This document shows positions 27,241 to 35,987 of a DNA stretch of 64,000 nucleotides, piece after piece; within the stretch, counting starts at the first letter, position 1, and each line of letters opens with the position of its first letter. The notes under the pieces were generated by a model, which was given only the letters and a program-made list of their open reading frames with translations, was not told the DNA's origin and made no database searches. The translations under genes and the position numbers were made by a program. Source of the stretch: an uncultured Flavobacteriales bacterium (GTDB lineage Bacteria > Bacteroidota > Bacteroidia > Flavobacteriales_E > Vicingaceae); NCBI GenBank assembly GCA_905479915.1, contig CAJQOH010000062.1:1-64000 (forward strand). The letters run 5' to 3'.

Positions 27241-28059
27241 TTAAAATAAGTTATCGAAGTCTACTCTATCAAATACCTCTAATTTACCGCCTACTGTAGC
27301 ATTTGTAACTTTTCGTCCATCCAACTCAAACATTAGCTTAGCCAAACGGTAACTTTTTAAAACATTAAACAACTTAGGATCATGCCATTTCTTTCCTTTC
27401 CCGAAATAATCTGGATGGAAATGATTTACATCATCTTCTGTACTTTCAATAACGTTTCCATCAACCTTAGCGCTATCTGGCACATTATAACTAAAATCCA
27501 TGCCTATTAAATAAACCTCACTAAATCCTAAATAATAAGCTAATTGTAAATTTACTATAGTTACAGATTGTCCACAAAATGCCTCTTCCGATAAATCTTG
27601 TGAAAATCGTGGAACTTCAAAATACGAACTAACATCGTTATAAAATGAATAATCTAAGTTCAAAAAATAACGATTATTTGCTTTATTAAATTTAGATTTA
27701 AACTTACTAGGAAAAAACATGTAATCACATTGATAAGCATTAATTTCTTCTATATTATCATTAATTACATGCGGGTCTTCTACAACATAAAAAGTTGGTT
27801 TATATCCCATTTCACGTGTTTTATAATAAATTGAATTTACTGCAAAACTATACTCACCATCTAATTTTGACATATCAATATCATTTAATGAAGGCCCATT
27901 TCCAACAATGAAACAACGCTCACCTTTAAATTTGTTTTGAAGTTGAGCTATTTCTTTTTTACTCCTCCTTGATCTACCAGGTTGATCAATAAAGCTAGAT
28001 GGTACAAATTGCTTTATTTTTTGTTTTATTGATGACGATTTTTCCAATTTAAACTTCAA
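27241..28059 (-). CDS. GT42/Maf-like Rossmann protein, candidate CMP-sugar-acid transferase
   Basis: A 272-residue protein of the DUF115/Maf/GT42-like group. GNGPSLNDID at residues 53-62 matches the start of sialyltransferase CstII (GNGPSLKEID). Further parallels are CGQSVTIVNLQLAYYLGFSEVYLIGMDF (162-189) against the SGVYM...ALGYKEIYLSGIDF region, and a His-rich loop (H213, H215) where CstII has its catalytic His. These enzymes transfer sialic-type acids from CMP donors. With a cytidylyltransferase in the same operon, this is a likely user of the CMP product. The start is TTG, overlapping the VOC gene by 11 bp. Pfam naming as MptE/6-hydroxymethylpterin-like is possible but misleading here. 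Confidence 0.68.
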   Translation of the reverse strand: MKFKLEKSSSIKQKIKQFVPSSFIDQPGRSRRSKKEIAQLQNKFKGERCFIVGNGPSLNDIDMSKLDGEYSFAVNSIYYKTREMGYKPTFYVVEDPHVINDNIEEINAYQCDYMFFPSKFKSKFNKANNRYFLNLDYSFYNDVSSYFEVPRFSQDLSEEAFCGQSVTIVNLQLAYYLGFSEVYLIGMDFSYNVPDSAKVDGNVIESTEDDVNHFHPDYFGKGKKWHDPKLFNVLKSYRLAKLMFELDGRKVTNATVGGKLEVFDRVDFDNLF

Positions 28060-28450
28060 TTATTTCAATCATATGCATTTCTTCTGTATATAAAAATGCA
28101 CATTGTTTATTATTAAAAGCTTCCGATTTAAAGGTTGTTATAATGTGTAACCCCTTATTCGTAAGATCTTCTAGGGTTTTAGAAAAACTTTCCGTTAAAT
28201 AACCAATATGGTAGTATGATTGCTTTTTCTTTAAAAGCTTGGCTATTGCTGAAGTTTCATTTAATGGTTCAATTAATTCCATGTAAGTATTCTCTCCTAT
28301 CTTTACAAAACATACATTAACATCTTGTGATGAAACATAGGTCGTTTTTGAGCATTCCTTAAACCCTAACGTGTTTTTGTATATTGATATTGATTGTTCA
28401 ATGTTTTCGACAACACAACCAATATGATGTATTTTTAAATTTAGTTCCAA
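28049..28450 (-). CDS. VOC-superfamily (glyoxalase-like) protein
   Basis: A small metalloprotein of the vicinal oxygen chelate fold: LKIHHIGCVVENIEQSISIYKNTLGF at the N-terminus, TYMELIEPL in the middle and a KLHIITT-like GLHIITTFKSEAFNNKQCAFLYTEEMHMIEIIEV at the end. Metal ligand candidates are the first His (HHIG), Glu of MELIEP, His of YYHIGYL and Glu of MIEIIE, the order seen in methylmalonyl-CoA epimerase. Two TTG starts are possible: 28471, overlapping the ACP gene by 19 bp, or 28450, two bases after it. The second fits the packing of this operon. Its place beside an ACP hints at action on an ACP- or CoA-bound acid. Confidence 0.78.
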   Translation of the reverse strand: MELNLKIHHIGCVVENIEQSISIYKNTLGFKECSKTTYVSSQDVNVCFVKIGENTYMELIEPLNETSAIAKLLKKKQSYYHIGYLTESFSKTLEDLTNKGLHIITTFKSEAFNNKQCAFLYTEEMHMIEIIEV

Positions 28451-28452
28451 GT

Positions 28453-28689
28453 CTATTTTGCCAATATACAAGCTATTATTTCACCAATGTTTTTGAACTT
28501 TGCAATCTCAGATGAAGTAAATTTTATTCCAAATTGTTTTTCAACAGAGAACAACAATTGAACATGCGTAATAGAGTCCCAATCCTCTACATCGTTTGCC
28601 GTTGTATTTTCTGCAAGTACAATGTTTTCATCATCAAAAACATCTTTTGCAATTTCGTTTATCTGTGCTAAAACTTCTGTCATTTCCAT
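28453..28689 (-). CDS. Acyl carrier protein
   Basis: A 78-residue acidic carrier protein. The phosphopantetheine attachment serine is S39 in VEDWDSITHVQLLFSVEKQFGIKF, with the family Asp-Ser pair kept (DSI in place of DSL). It is not the fatty-acid ACP locus, as no fab genes are near. It sits between a methyltransferase and a VOC protein and close to the FkbH-like gene, so it probably carries the acyl unit made by FkbH. Spacing to the upstream gene is two bases. Confidence 0.93.
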   Translation of the reverse strand: MEMTEVLAQINEIAKDVFDDENIVLAENTTANDVEDWDSITHVQLLFSVEKQFGIKFTSSEIAKFKNIGEIIACILAK

Positions 28690-28691
28690 TT

Positions 28692-29591
28692 TTATTGTTT
28701 TTTTAAGAATGCACCATACATAAGTGCTATTTTATACTGCTCAGCTATTTCTGGGCTTACATCTTCAACAAATTCTGCATATTCTTTCGTTATGGTTAAA
28801 CCTGCCGCAGTAATAACATCTCTGATATCCTCTGCATTTTTAAACAAATAAATATGGTCAATTGCTGGTGCATTGGCTGGTGCGGTTATAAATAAAGTAC
28901 CACTATCCTTTAAAAGTCCAGATACACACTTTAATAAAGATATCGGATCTTCAACATGTTCTAACACCTCCCCCATCGTTATAAAATCATATTTCTCTGA
29001 AGGCTCGTACTCATAAATGTCAGAAAGCATATAGTTGATATCTTGTTTTTCTATAAAACTCTTTGATATTTCTAAAGACGTTGGACTGATATCTACTACA
29101 TCAAAAGATGTAGTATCACTTAATAATTTTGTTGCCTCAGAAATATACATTCCATGTCCTGCACCAATTTCCAAATAGTTACTTACTTCGGTTTTATGCT
29201 TAGTAATGTTACCTACAAAGAACTTATAGATATCGTTATGATGCACCCATAGATATTGAGACATCAATAATCCATGCATGTAATATTCCATTACCTCAGG
29301 GTTGTTATACACTCTTCTATTGGCATCTTCGAACGATTTTGTGGTATACTCTCCTGTTTCTAAGAAAGCAATATATTCTTGATTTACATCGGCTAACATT
29401 CTTAAATAACATGCAATTCCATAATCTAAATCTTTATCGGTTTTTTTTGCAAAAGAAATATAGGTACTAAAAAATTCGTTAGCCTTATCTTTATATTCTT
29501 GAGATTGTTTGCCTATATTCTTTCTTAATTTCTTTCCGTGCACCGGATTTTCAGTAGCTATTTTAGCTATTATATCGTCTAAATAATTCAT
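28692..29591 (-). CDS. Class I SAM-dependent methyltransferase
   Basis: A 299-residue protein. Its N-terminal 140 residues are helical (NANRRVYNNPEVMEYYMHGLLMSQYLW type). The methyltransferase core follows: YLEIGAGHGMYISEATKLL near residues 145-163, VVDISPTSLEISKSF, FITMGEVLEHVEDPISLLK and LFITAPANAPAIDHI. The helical front half may bind the acceptor. It overlaps the FkbH-like gene by 4 bp and lies two bases before the ACP gene. In FkbH systems an O-methyltransferase often acts on the ACP-bound acid, and this is a candidate for that role here. Confidence 0.8.
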   Translation of the reverse strand: MNYLDDIIAKIATENPVHGKKLRKNIGKQSQEYKDKANEFFSTYISFAKKTDKDLDYGIACYLRMLADVNQEYIAFLETGEYTTKSFEDANRRVYNNPEVMEYYMHGLLMSQYLWVHHNDIYKFFVGNITKHKTEVSNYLEIGAGHGMYISEATKLLSDTTSFDVVDISPTSLEISKSFIEKQDINYMLSDIYEYEPSEKYDFITMGEVLEHVEDPISLLKCVSGLLKDSGTLFITAPANAPAIDHIYLFKNAEDIRDVITAAGLTITKEYAEFVEDVSPEIAEQYKIALMYGAFLKKQ

Positions 29592-31318
29592 TCCCCTATA
29601 GTTTTAATGAAACATTTTAGCTCACCACTATCTTCCATTTTTAAAATCCAAATATCGTCTTTTTTTTCAAAGTTTAAATCTAAGTAAAGATCTTTAACCA
29701 AATGGTTTTTAGCTGTTGGAATAACCTCGGCTTCAACTTGTTTTATTCCGTCTATTTTTTTTGCCAAATTAATTATATAATTAGCAATAAAACCTTCTAC
29801 TCCTCTCTTCAGTACTCTACAACTCATAACCCAAGTATCAATAAACAAATTATCTTCGCTCTTTTTTAAGATTATCACCGAAATAAGACCTGTATCTCCA
29901 TAAACATCTTTTAAAGATACACTAAAACAAATATGGTTTTCAGATTTTGCTAGTTCTGATAATTCTTGTTCGGAATATCTAATAGTTCTAACATTAAATT
30001 GGTTTGACCGTTGAATGAGTTGAGCGATTCTTGGTAAATTAAAATCATTAAATGGTTCTATTTTGGCCTCCATATTAAGGCTTTTTAAAAAATCATCTTG
30101 ATTAGAAAATTTCATTTCTTCATTTTTCCTCTTCGATTCTTCTTGATATTGCAAAGTTCTTTTCAAATCATTTTGCGAGTAACTGGCTGTTTCAAATAAG
30201 TTTAGTCCTTTTAAATAGTTTATGTATTCTGCAGGATCTTCCGGTAATTCTGGTACTTCTAAATTTGGAATATTTGATTTAACCAATTCTCTTTCAAACT
30301 TATTGTCATCTAAAAAAACCATAGAATCAAAACCAATGTTTAAAATACTCTGAATATATTTAATATTGTCTGCTTTATTATTCCAATTAGCAACAAAAAC
30401 GGAAATATCTTCAAGTTTCAATATCATGTCAGGATGACGTTCAAACGGTGTCTTAGCAACATCTTCAAAATTTTTAGAACAAACTGCTAAAATAATCCCT
30501 CGATTTTTTAACTCTTTGGCCCATTTCTGAAAATTCGTAAACGCTTTCCCTATCCCTAAACTACCAATTTCAATACCTTTTAAACCGTCATCTCCTATAA
30601 CCCCTCCCCACATTGTATTATCTAAATCCAGTATTAAACATTTTTTAAATTTACCCAACAACGTGGTTGAAATATCACAAACGTTTTTTGCTATTATTGG
30701 AGTAATATCTAAACTAAATAATATATCAGTACTGATATATGTATTGTATGAAAACGACTGTTTATCACCAAGTCTTTGATGAATTTTTTTTACATCAACT
30801 ATATGTAATGAAGGGTTTTGGATAGCTAAATCCATCAATAAAAAATTTATTTTTCGAATTTGATACAGAAATGATGATGATACTTTATTTCCAAAGTTTC
30901 CAAAAACACCATCATCCTCCTCTATTATATTGAATATCATTACCGCCTTGGGAGCTATAGCATCATTGATATTTTGATGTAAGTTAGCTATTCTGTTCAC
31001 ATAGTCAGTCGCAAAATTATGTCGTTCACTTAATGGCGACTTATAAAAAAGTTTTTGAATTTTTAAGTAACTTTCTGCAAGAAGTACAAATTCGGATTGT
31101 TTTGAATAAAGCTCTGACTCCGAATTAAAAACCTGTAGATCTACCTGGTCATAATCAGCTTCATAAATCTCAAAATTGTATCCATACTCAAAAGCATAAC
31201 CTTTTATCGCCTTAACTAAAAATTGAGTTGAAAAATCTCCTAAAACCGAGAAATTAATTCTAGGCAATAGGTCATTCTCCTTTTTGAGATTTTTTATAAG
31301 TTGATTAATGGTTTTCAC
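29588..31318 (-). CDS. FkbH-like HAD-IIIC protein (glyceryl-ACP-forming type)
   Basis: A 576-residue three-domain protein. Residues 1-200 form an SGNH-like domain beginning with GDFSTQ (27-32). The HAD-IIIC core has the nucleophile D231 and D233 in DLDNTMWGGVIGDDG, C280 in AVCSKN and MVFLDDNKFERE. A GNAT-like C-terminus has QRSNQFNVRTIRY and YGDTGLISV. FkbH-type enzymes take 1,3-bisphosphoglycerate and load D-glycerate on an ACP through the conserved Cys. An ACP gene lies 0.9 kb downstream. Related proteins may load other acids, so glycerate is a family-based inference. The start is GTG in a GTGA overlap. Confidence 0.88.
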   Translation of the reverse strand: MKTINQLIKNLKKENDLLPRINFSVLGDFSTQFLVKAIKGYAFEYGYNFEIYEADYDQVDLQVFNSESELYSKQSEFVLLAESYLKIQKLFYKSPLSERHNFATDYVNRIANLHQNINDAIAPKAVMIFNIIEEDDGVFGNFGNKVSSSFLYQIRKINFLLMDLAIQNPSLHIVDVKKIHQRLGDKQSFSYNTYISTDILFSLDITPIIAKNVCDISTTLLGKFKKCLILDLDNTMWGGVIGDDGLKGIEIGSLGIGKAFTNFQKWAKELKNRGIILAVCSKNFEDVAKTPFERHPDMILKLEDISVFVANWNNKADNIKYIQSILNIGFDSMVFLDDNKFERELVKSNIPNLEVPELPEDPAEYINYLKGLNLFETASYSQNDLKRTLQYQEESKRKNEEMKFSNQDDFLKSLNMEAKIEPFNDFNLPRIAQLIQRSNQFNVRTIRYSEQELSELAKSENHICFSVSLKDVYGDTGLISVIILKKSEDNLFIDTWVMSCRVLKRGVEGFIANYIINLAKKIDGIKQVEAEVIPTAKNHLVKDLYLDLNFEKKDDIWILKMEDSGELKCFIKTIGE

Positions 31319-32286
31319 TGTTTTCTATTTAACGACTTCGCTATTTCTATTGAAAATAATTTTGCACCTTTCCTTGATAGATGATTACCGTCACAAAATT
31401 CATACTGAGCTCCATCTTCAGCGAAGTTAATATATTTTACAGAATTAGTATCACTTATTTTTTCAATCATTTGATTAAACGATGGATACTTACTAATTTC
31501 ATATTGAAATACTTTAGGATGAACTGGTAACCTGACTAAATAGACAGTTCCATGGCCTTTTAAAAACGTAATCATTTCATTCAAATAACTAAATCTTAGT
31601 GCAGATAATTCATAATTCTTTTCTTTGGTTTCATTGATAAAATCATCTGCTTGTTTTTGTATTTTTTTATTAATTTGAGAAAAATCATTGTTGGTTGTTT
31701 TTATTTCAAGTGATCCATCATTGTGTACATACGACCATTTTCCATCTAAGCCCAGCCCCATTTCATTTACAGTCGATATTATTGGGGGTTCAACCTTTTT
31801 CAATAAAATATTACCCCAACCATAACCGTATCCGTTTAACAAATACTCGTAATTGGGGCTAGAAGAAAAATTCGAAAGTTTAGCTAGTCCAAAATTTTGT
31901 TCTCTGAGAACAGTTGCATCTCCATTATCATTACCATAAGAAGAAAGGCCCCACGGGCTCACGGATACCAGGAAAATTCCATTAGTAGATTTAGATAACA
32001 CCTTATTTTTAACGGCATTTAAATAAACTGGGCCTATACCAGAGTGAGAGTTGGTAAAAGCAAAGTTATAAAGCTCATTCTCAGGTTTTTCTAATATCGA
32101 ATCTATAACCTGAGGAATTATTGCTTGACTCATTCTTGAGCCCCCTAAGGCTAAAGATTTTTTTTTACCACTCGACACCTTTTCATAAACAGAGTCAGTA
32201 TATCCATCGGCAAAAAAAGACAATAACATGTGTAAAAGAACCACTACTACTATTGCAAGAATCGATTTATGTAAAAATAATTTCAT
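31315..32286 (-). CDS. SGNH-like membrane-anchored partner of the MBOAT protein
   Basis: A 323-residue protein with an N-terminal membrane anchor (about residues 8-27) and a periplasmic domain. LGGSRMSQAI near residues 47-56 and DGNHLSRKGA near the C-terminus supply the Ser and Asp-x-x-His elements of an SGNH hydrolase/transferase. This is the pattern of DltD- and AlgX/AlgJ-like partners of MBOAT proteins. It starts two bases after the MBOAT gene and overlaps FkbH by 4 bp. It probably takes the acyl group delivered by the MBOAT protein and places it on the exported glycan or lipid. Confidence 0.75.
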   Translation of the reverse strand: MKLFLHKSILAIVVVVLLHMLLSFFADGYTDSVYEKVSSGKKKSLALGGSRMSQAIIPQVIDSILEKPENELYNFAFTNSHSGIGPVYLNAVKNKVLSKSTNGIFLVSVSPWGLSSYGNDNGDATVLREQNFGLAKLSNFSSSPNYEYLLNGYGYGWGNILLKKVEPPIISTVNEMGLGLDGKWSYVHNDGSLEIKTTNNDFSQINKKIQKQADDFINETKEKNYELSALRFSYLNEMITFLKGHGTVYLVRLPVHPKVFQYEISKYPSFNQMIEKISDTNSVKYINFAEDGAQYEFCDGNHLSRKGAKLFSIEIAKSLNRKQ

Positions 32287-32288
32287 TT

Positions 32289-33731
32289 CTAAAATTGAAA
32301 ATAAATAAAGTCATTGTTATTAAATCTACCAAATACTATTATTAATAGAATAAATAATGAATAAACTCCCCATCTTTTAAAAGTTGGCAAATTAGCCACA
32401 TCTAACACATGATCCTTATTGCGATTAAACCATTCTAAGAGTATAAATACAATAATCAACAGCAAAGTATAAATCATACGGTATTTCGGAGCAATTATCA
32501 TTGGCAAAGTGAATAAACTCCTATCTATCAGGTGCTGAGTATACCCAATTGCATCTGTTAAAGTGTTAGATCTAAATAAAATCAAGGTAAACAGATAAAA
32601 ACCCATTGTAAGCCCTAAACTTAAGACAAAATAGAGTCTTTTATTTACTTTTTTCTTCCACCTTTTACGCTGTTTAGTAGTTAATATTTCATAACTAATA
32701 ATTATCCCGTGAAATAATCCAAAAACGATATACACCCAATTTGCCCCGTGCCAAAAACCAATTATCGTAAATGATAATATTGTTGAAACTATAATCCCCA
32801 TCATTCCCCAAGCTCTTAATTGAATAACAATAGGTGTATATAAATAATCTCTCAACCATGTACTTAGTGAAATGTGCCAACGTCTCCAAAATTCAGTAAT
32901 ACTGGTTGAAAAATAAGGGAATTTAAAATTCTCCATTAACTTAATACCAAACAACTTTGCAGTTCCAATCGCGATATCAGAATAACCAGAAAAATCCCCA
33001 TATACCTGAAAAGCAAATAATATTACCCCTAAAAGGAGTGTACTACCCGATTGATCTGGATAATTATCAAAAATATTATTCACGAAAAAAGCACAATTAT
33101 CAGCTATTACCACCTTTTTAAAAAAACCCCATAATATCAGTCGTGCTCCTTCGGCTCCATCATGATAAGTAAATGTTCGTTTTTTTAAAAATTGTGGTAT
33201 TAAATTACCAGCTCTTTCAATTGGTCCTGCCACCAATTGGGGGAAAAAACTTACAAAAGCCAAAAAAGTAATTAAGTCTTTAGTTGGTTTTATTTCTTTT
33301 CGATAAATATCAATGGTGTAACTTAAAGTTTGAAAAGTGTAAAAACTAATTCCTATTGGTAAGATCACTTGCAAAGTGGACCCCTCTAATTCGATACCCA
33401 TTGACGTAAAAAGAGAGACAAAATTCTCAACAAAAAAATTATAATATTTAAACAAAAATAAAGTACCAAGGTTACTCACCAAACTCAATATAAGAAGTAT
33501 ATTTCTTGACTTTCTATGATCTACTTCAGAAATTCTCTTTCCAATGAAGTAATCAATTATAGAGCTAAAAAAAATGAGTCCAAGAAATCTCCAATCCCAC
33601 CAACCATAAAAAAAATAACTAGCTATGATTAAAAAAAAGTTCTGTCCTTTAATATTCTTATTTACAATAAACCAATAAATAAAAAAAACGATAGGTAAAA
33701 AGAAGATGAATATCAACGAATTAAACAGCAT
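32289..33731 (-). CDS. MBOAT-family O-acyltransferase (AlgI/DltB-like)
   Basis: A 480-residue polytopic membrane protein with about eleven hydrophobic segments. The family core is complete: VAGPIERAGNLIPQF, YGDFSGYSDIAIGTAKLFGI, FWRRWHISLSTWLRDYLYTPI with the first conserved His, and GFWHGANWVYIVFGLFHGI with the catalytic His. Family members move an acyl group across the membrane, from a carrier protein in DltB and probably from an acyl donor in AlgI. The adjacent SGNH protein, FkbH-like enzyme and ACP make an ACP-bound acyl donor likely here. Confidence 0.93.
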   Translation of the reverse strand: MLFNSLIFIFFLPIVFFIYWFIVNKNIKGQNFFLIIASYFFYGWWDWRFLGLIFFSSIIDYFIGKRISEVDHRKSRNILLILSLVSNLGTLFLFKYYNFFVENFVSLFTSMGIELEGSTLQVILPIGISFYTFQTLSYTIDIYRKEIKPTKDLITFLAFVSFFPQLVAGPIERAGNLIPQFLKKRTFTYHDGAEGARLILWGFFKKVVIADNCAFFVNNIFDNYPDQSGSTLLLGVILFAFQVYGDFSGYSDIAIGTAKLFGIKLMENFKFPYFSTSITEFWRRWHISLSTWLRDYLYTPIVIQLRAWGMMGIIVSTILSFTIIGFWHGANWVYIVFGLFHGIIISYEILTTKQRKRWKKKVNKRLYFVLSLGLTMGFYLFTLILFRSNTLTDAIGYTQHLIDRSLFTLPMIIAPKYRMIYTLLLIIVFILLEWFNRNKDHVLDVANLPTFKRWGVYSLFILLIIVFGRFNNNDFIYFQF

Positions 33732-33748
33732 AAATGACTTCTTTTACC

Positions 33749-34672
33749 CTATTTTTGGTTCTGTTGATTTAATAAATGTGTGATAGCACTCATTCCCATT
33801 GCTAAAACAGCTTCTCTTGCATTTCCTCCGATATGTGGTGTACAAATCAGGTTAGGTAATTTTAACAAGTTAAGGTTTGTTGGTGGTTCTTCCTCATAAA
33901 CATCTATTGCAGCAGCTTTTATTTTATATGAAGTTAATGCTTCTAACAAATCATCTTCCTGTATGATGCCCCCACGAGCAGTATTCAATACAATTGCATT
34001 TTGTTTCATTAAATTGAGTGAATCTCGATTTATCAAATGCATTGTTTCTTCTGTAAGTGGTGTATGAACAGTAATAACGTCTGCTTGCTCAAATATTTCC
34101 TTTTTTGTTGCTTCTATTAGACCATGCTCTTTATAATAGTCTGTTTGATCAATAATATCATTTACCAATACCTTACAATTGAAAGGCTTTAACATTCTAA
34201 CAACTTCTTTTCCAATAAATCCAACACCAATAATTCCAACCGTTTTTCCGGTAAGCTGTTCTCCTCCATCCTTTTTCCAAGTTCCTTCACTTAGCAAAGA
34301 AGAACTCTGATAAAGGTTACGCAATAATGAAATAGCATTTCCTATTACCATTTCTGCAACAGAAACTTTATTAACCCCTCCTGTCCATCCTATTTTTACA
34401 TTTCTTGATTTGCAAGCATCTAAATCTATATTATTTAGTCCTACACCGTATTTAGCTATAATTTTTAATTCTGGTAATTGGTCCAATACTTCTGAATCGA
34501 TTTCATCTAACCCAACTATTGCTGCATCAAAACCTTTTAGATAATTTATTAATTCTGCCTTAGAGAATTTTAGTCCTTCTGAATTTAATTTTGCATCAGA
34601 AAATTCAACTCCCATCTTACGAATTAAATCAGGATGTTTTGAAAAAGATGGTGATGTTACTGCAACTCTCAT
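33749..34672 (-). CDS. D-2-hydroxyacid dehydrogenase
   Basis: A 307-residue NAD(P)-dependent enzyme of the D-isomer 2-hydroxyacid dehydrogenase family, close to phosphoglycerate dehydrogenases but without a regulatory ACT domain. The Rossmann motif is GKTVGIIGVGFIGKEVV (near 143-159). The catalytic Arg is in NTARGGII, the Glu in DVYEEEPP and the His in TPHIGGN. It shares one base with the upstream HAD gene. A housekeeping SerA role is less likely given its place inside a glycan operon. It may reduce a 2-keto acid or oxidise a 2-hydroxy acid made or used by this locus. Confidence 0.87.
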   Translation of the reverse strand: MRVAVTSPSFSKHPDLIRKMGVEFSDAKLNSEGLKFSKAELINYLKGFDAAIVGLDEIDSEVLDQLPELKIIAKYGVGLNNIDLDACKSRNVKIGWTGGVNKVSVAEMVIGNAISLLRNLYQSSSLLSEGTWKKDGGEQLTGKTVGIIGVGFIGKEVVRMLKPFNCKVLVNDIIDQTDYYKEHGLIEATKKEIFEQADVITVHTPLTEETMHLINRDSLNLMKQNAIVLNTARGGIIQEDDLLEALTSYKIKAAAIDVYEEEPPTNLNLLKLPNLICTPHIGGNAREAVLAMGMSAITHLLNQQNQK

Positions 34673-35322
34673 TATTCAATATTTTTTATTACTTCAGCCA
34701 AACTTAGTAAATCATTAATTTTTAAGACGTTTTTTTCACTAAAAAGTAGCCTGTTCTCTTCATGCTCTCTTAAAACAAAATAAAACCCATGGTGTTTTGC
34801 AGCTTCATAATCAGTTGTAGCATCTCCAATAAAAACGATTTCAGTATTATCTAAACTAAACCTTTGCATTAATTCTGTTGACCAATTAATTTTATTGGTC
34901 GGTGATCCTGCAATTAACTTAAACAGATCGGTAATCTTTAATTCCTCACAAATTGTTTCAATTTCATTTTGAGGCGTTCCTGTTATAATGTATTGATCAT
35001 AAGTAGAACCTAATGTACTAATTGCTTCCTTAGCTCCTGTAACGTACGGACTATCTATCACTCTTTTTAATACCAACTCAGAAAACCGATTTGTCCACTT
35101 TTCCAATTCAGCATCTGTAATATCAATTCCTAAATGGGTTTTATGCCAATATTTAATTTTTTCAAACCGAGAAATACCTCCATTTGCGATATGATACTCT
35201 TCTACTTTATTTGCGATATCTTCTCCAAACTCTTCATATAAATCGTAGAATGCTCTAGATTTAATATCTGTAGATTCTTTGATTACACCATCAAAATCAT
35301 AAAATATCGCTTTTATACTCAT
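34672..35322 (-). CDS. HAD-superfamily phosphatase (subfamily IA)
   Basis: A 216-residue hydrolase. The nucleophile motif is FYDFDGVIKEST (D9 and D11), motif II is YIITGTP, the lysine lies in SPTNKINW, and motif IV is VFIGDATTDYEAAKHHG. A helical cap follows motif I, as in beta-phosphoglucomutase and phosphoglycolate phosphatase relatives. The expected job is to remove phosphate from a sugar or sugar-acid phosphate intermediate. It overlaps the cyclase-family gene by 4 bp and the dehydrogenase gene by one base. Confidence 0.87.
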   Translation of the reverse strand: MSIKAIFYDFDGVIKESTDIKSRAFYDLYEEFGEDIANKVEEYHIANGGISRFEKIKYWHKTHLGIDITDAELEKWTNRFSELVLKRVIDSPYVTGAKEAISTLGSTYDQYIITGTPQNEIETICEELKITDLFKLIAGSPTNKINWSTELMQRFSLDNTEIVFIGDATTDYEAAKHHGFYFVLREHEENRLLFSEKNVLKINDLLSLAEVIKNIE

Positions 35323-35987
35323 CTTACTTTTGCTATTATAGTTACTGGAGCTCCATCCGCTCCATCCAATAATAATGGTGCCACAATAACTTCTTCAAAA
35401 ACTGTTGTTTCAAACACATTTGTTAAGTCTACTTCTTCTACTATAAGAACATCTTGTTCTATTAAAAACTGTTTATGTGCTTCTCTCCCTATCTCTCTAT
35501 TTTGATAAGAGTTTAATGAAATCAAATCAAAAGCTATTGCTTTTAAATTAGGGAAATTGCTCTTCAAAAAAGCTGCAACTTCAGGATGAAATCCAAAACC
35601 ATATTCCCAATAGTCATTGGTATACCTTTTATTACAAAAACCTGTTTTAACAAAAAGCAGTTCTACATTTCGGTCTAAATTATTTGTATTAAGATCTTTA
35701 TTTTGAATAAGGTAATTGTCTACTTTGCCTGCATTGATTTCAACACAAGCCACATTCTTATATATAAAATCACTTGCCTTGTATGCTGAAGATTTCTTCC
35801 CTTCTGAAGAAAAATGATAGGGAAAATCAATATGAGTTCCATAGTGAGTTGGCATTTGAAATACTGAGTTGTTACTAGTATCTCCACAACACATATCCCT
35901 AACTTGAGTCAGTTTAAACCGATCTCCATTACCATAACCAAATGCCTTATCATTTAAGGGATAAGATAAAAATAATGTTTTACTCAT
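35319..35987 (-). CDS. Cyclase-family (kynurenine formamidase-like) hydrolase
   Basis: A 222-residue protein of the metal-dependent cyclase family (PF04199 type). The metal motif HYGTHIDFPYHF matches H-x-G-T-H-x-D-x-P-x-H, and AFDLISLNSYQNREIGREAHKQFL carries the later conserved His. Family members hydrolyse amides such as N-formylkynurenine or act on cyclic lactams and lactones. In this context it may open a lactone or remove an N-acyl group from a sugar intermediate, but I cannot tell. It overlaps the SDR gene by 8 bp. Confidence 0.83.
   Translation of the reverse strand: MSKTLFLSYPLNDKAFGYGNGDRFKLTQVRDMCCGDTSNNSVFQMPTHYGTHIDFPYHFSSEGKKSSAYKASDFIYKNVACVEINAGKVDNYLIQNKDLNTNNLDRNVELLFVKTGFCNKRYTNDYWEYGFGFHPEVAAFLKSNFPNLKAIAFDLISLNSYQNREIGREAHKQFLIEQDVLIVEEVDLTNVFETTVFEEVIVAPLLLDGADGAPVTIIAKVR

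Noticed and set aside
33749-34672. Calling the 2-hydroxyacid dehydrogenase serA
   Set aside because: It lacks an ACT domain and serB/serC neighbours, and lies inside a glycan operon, so a housekeeping serine-pathway symbol is not justified.
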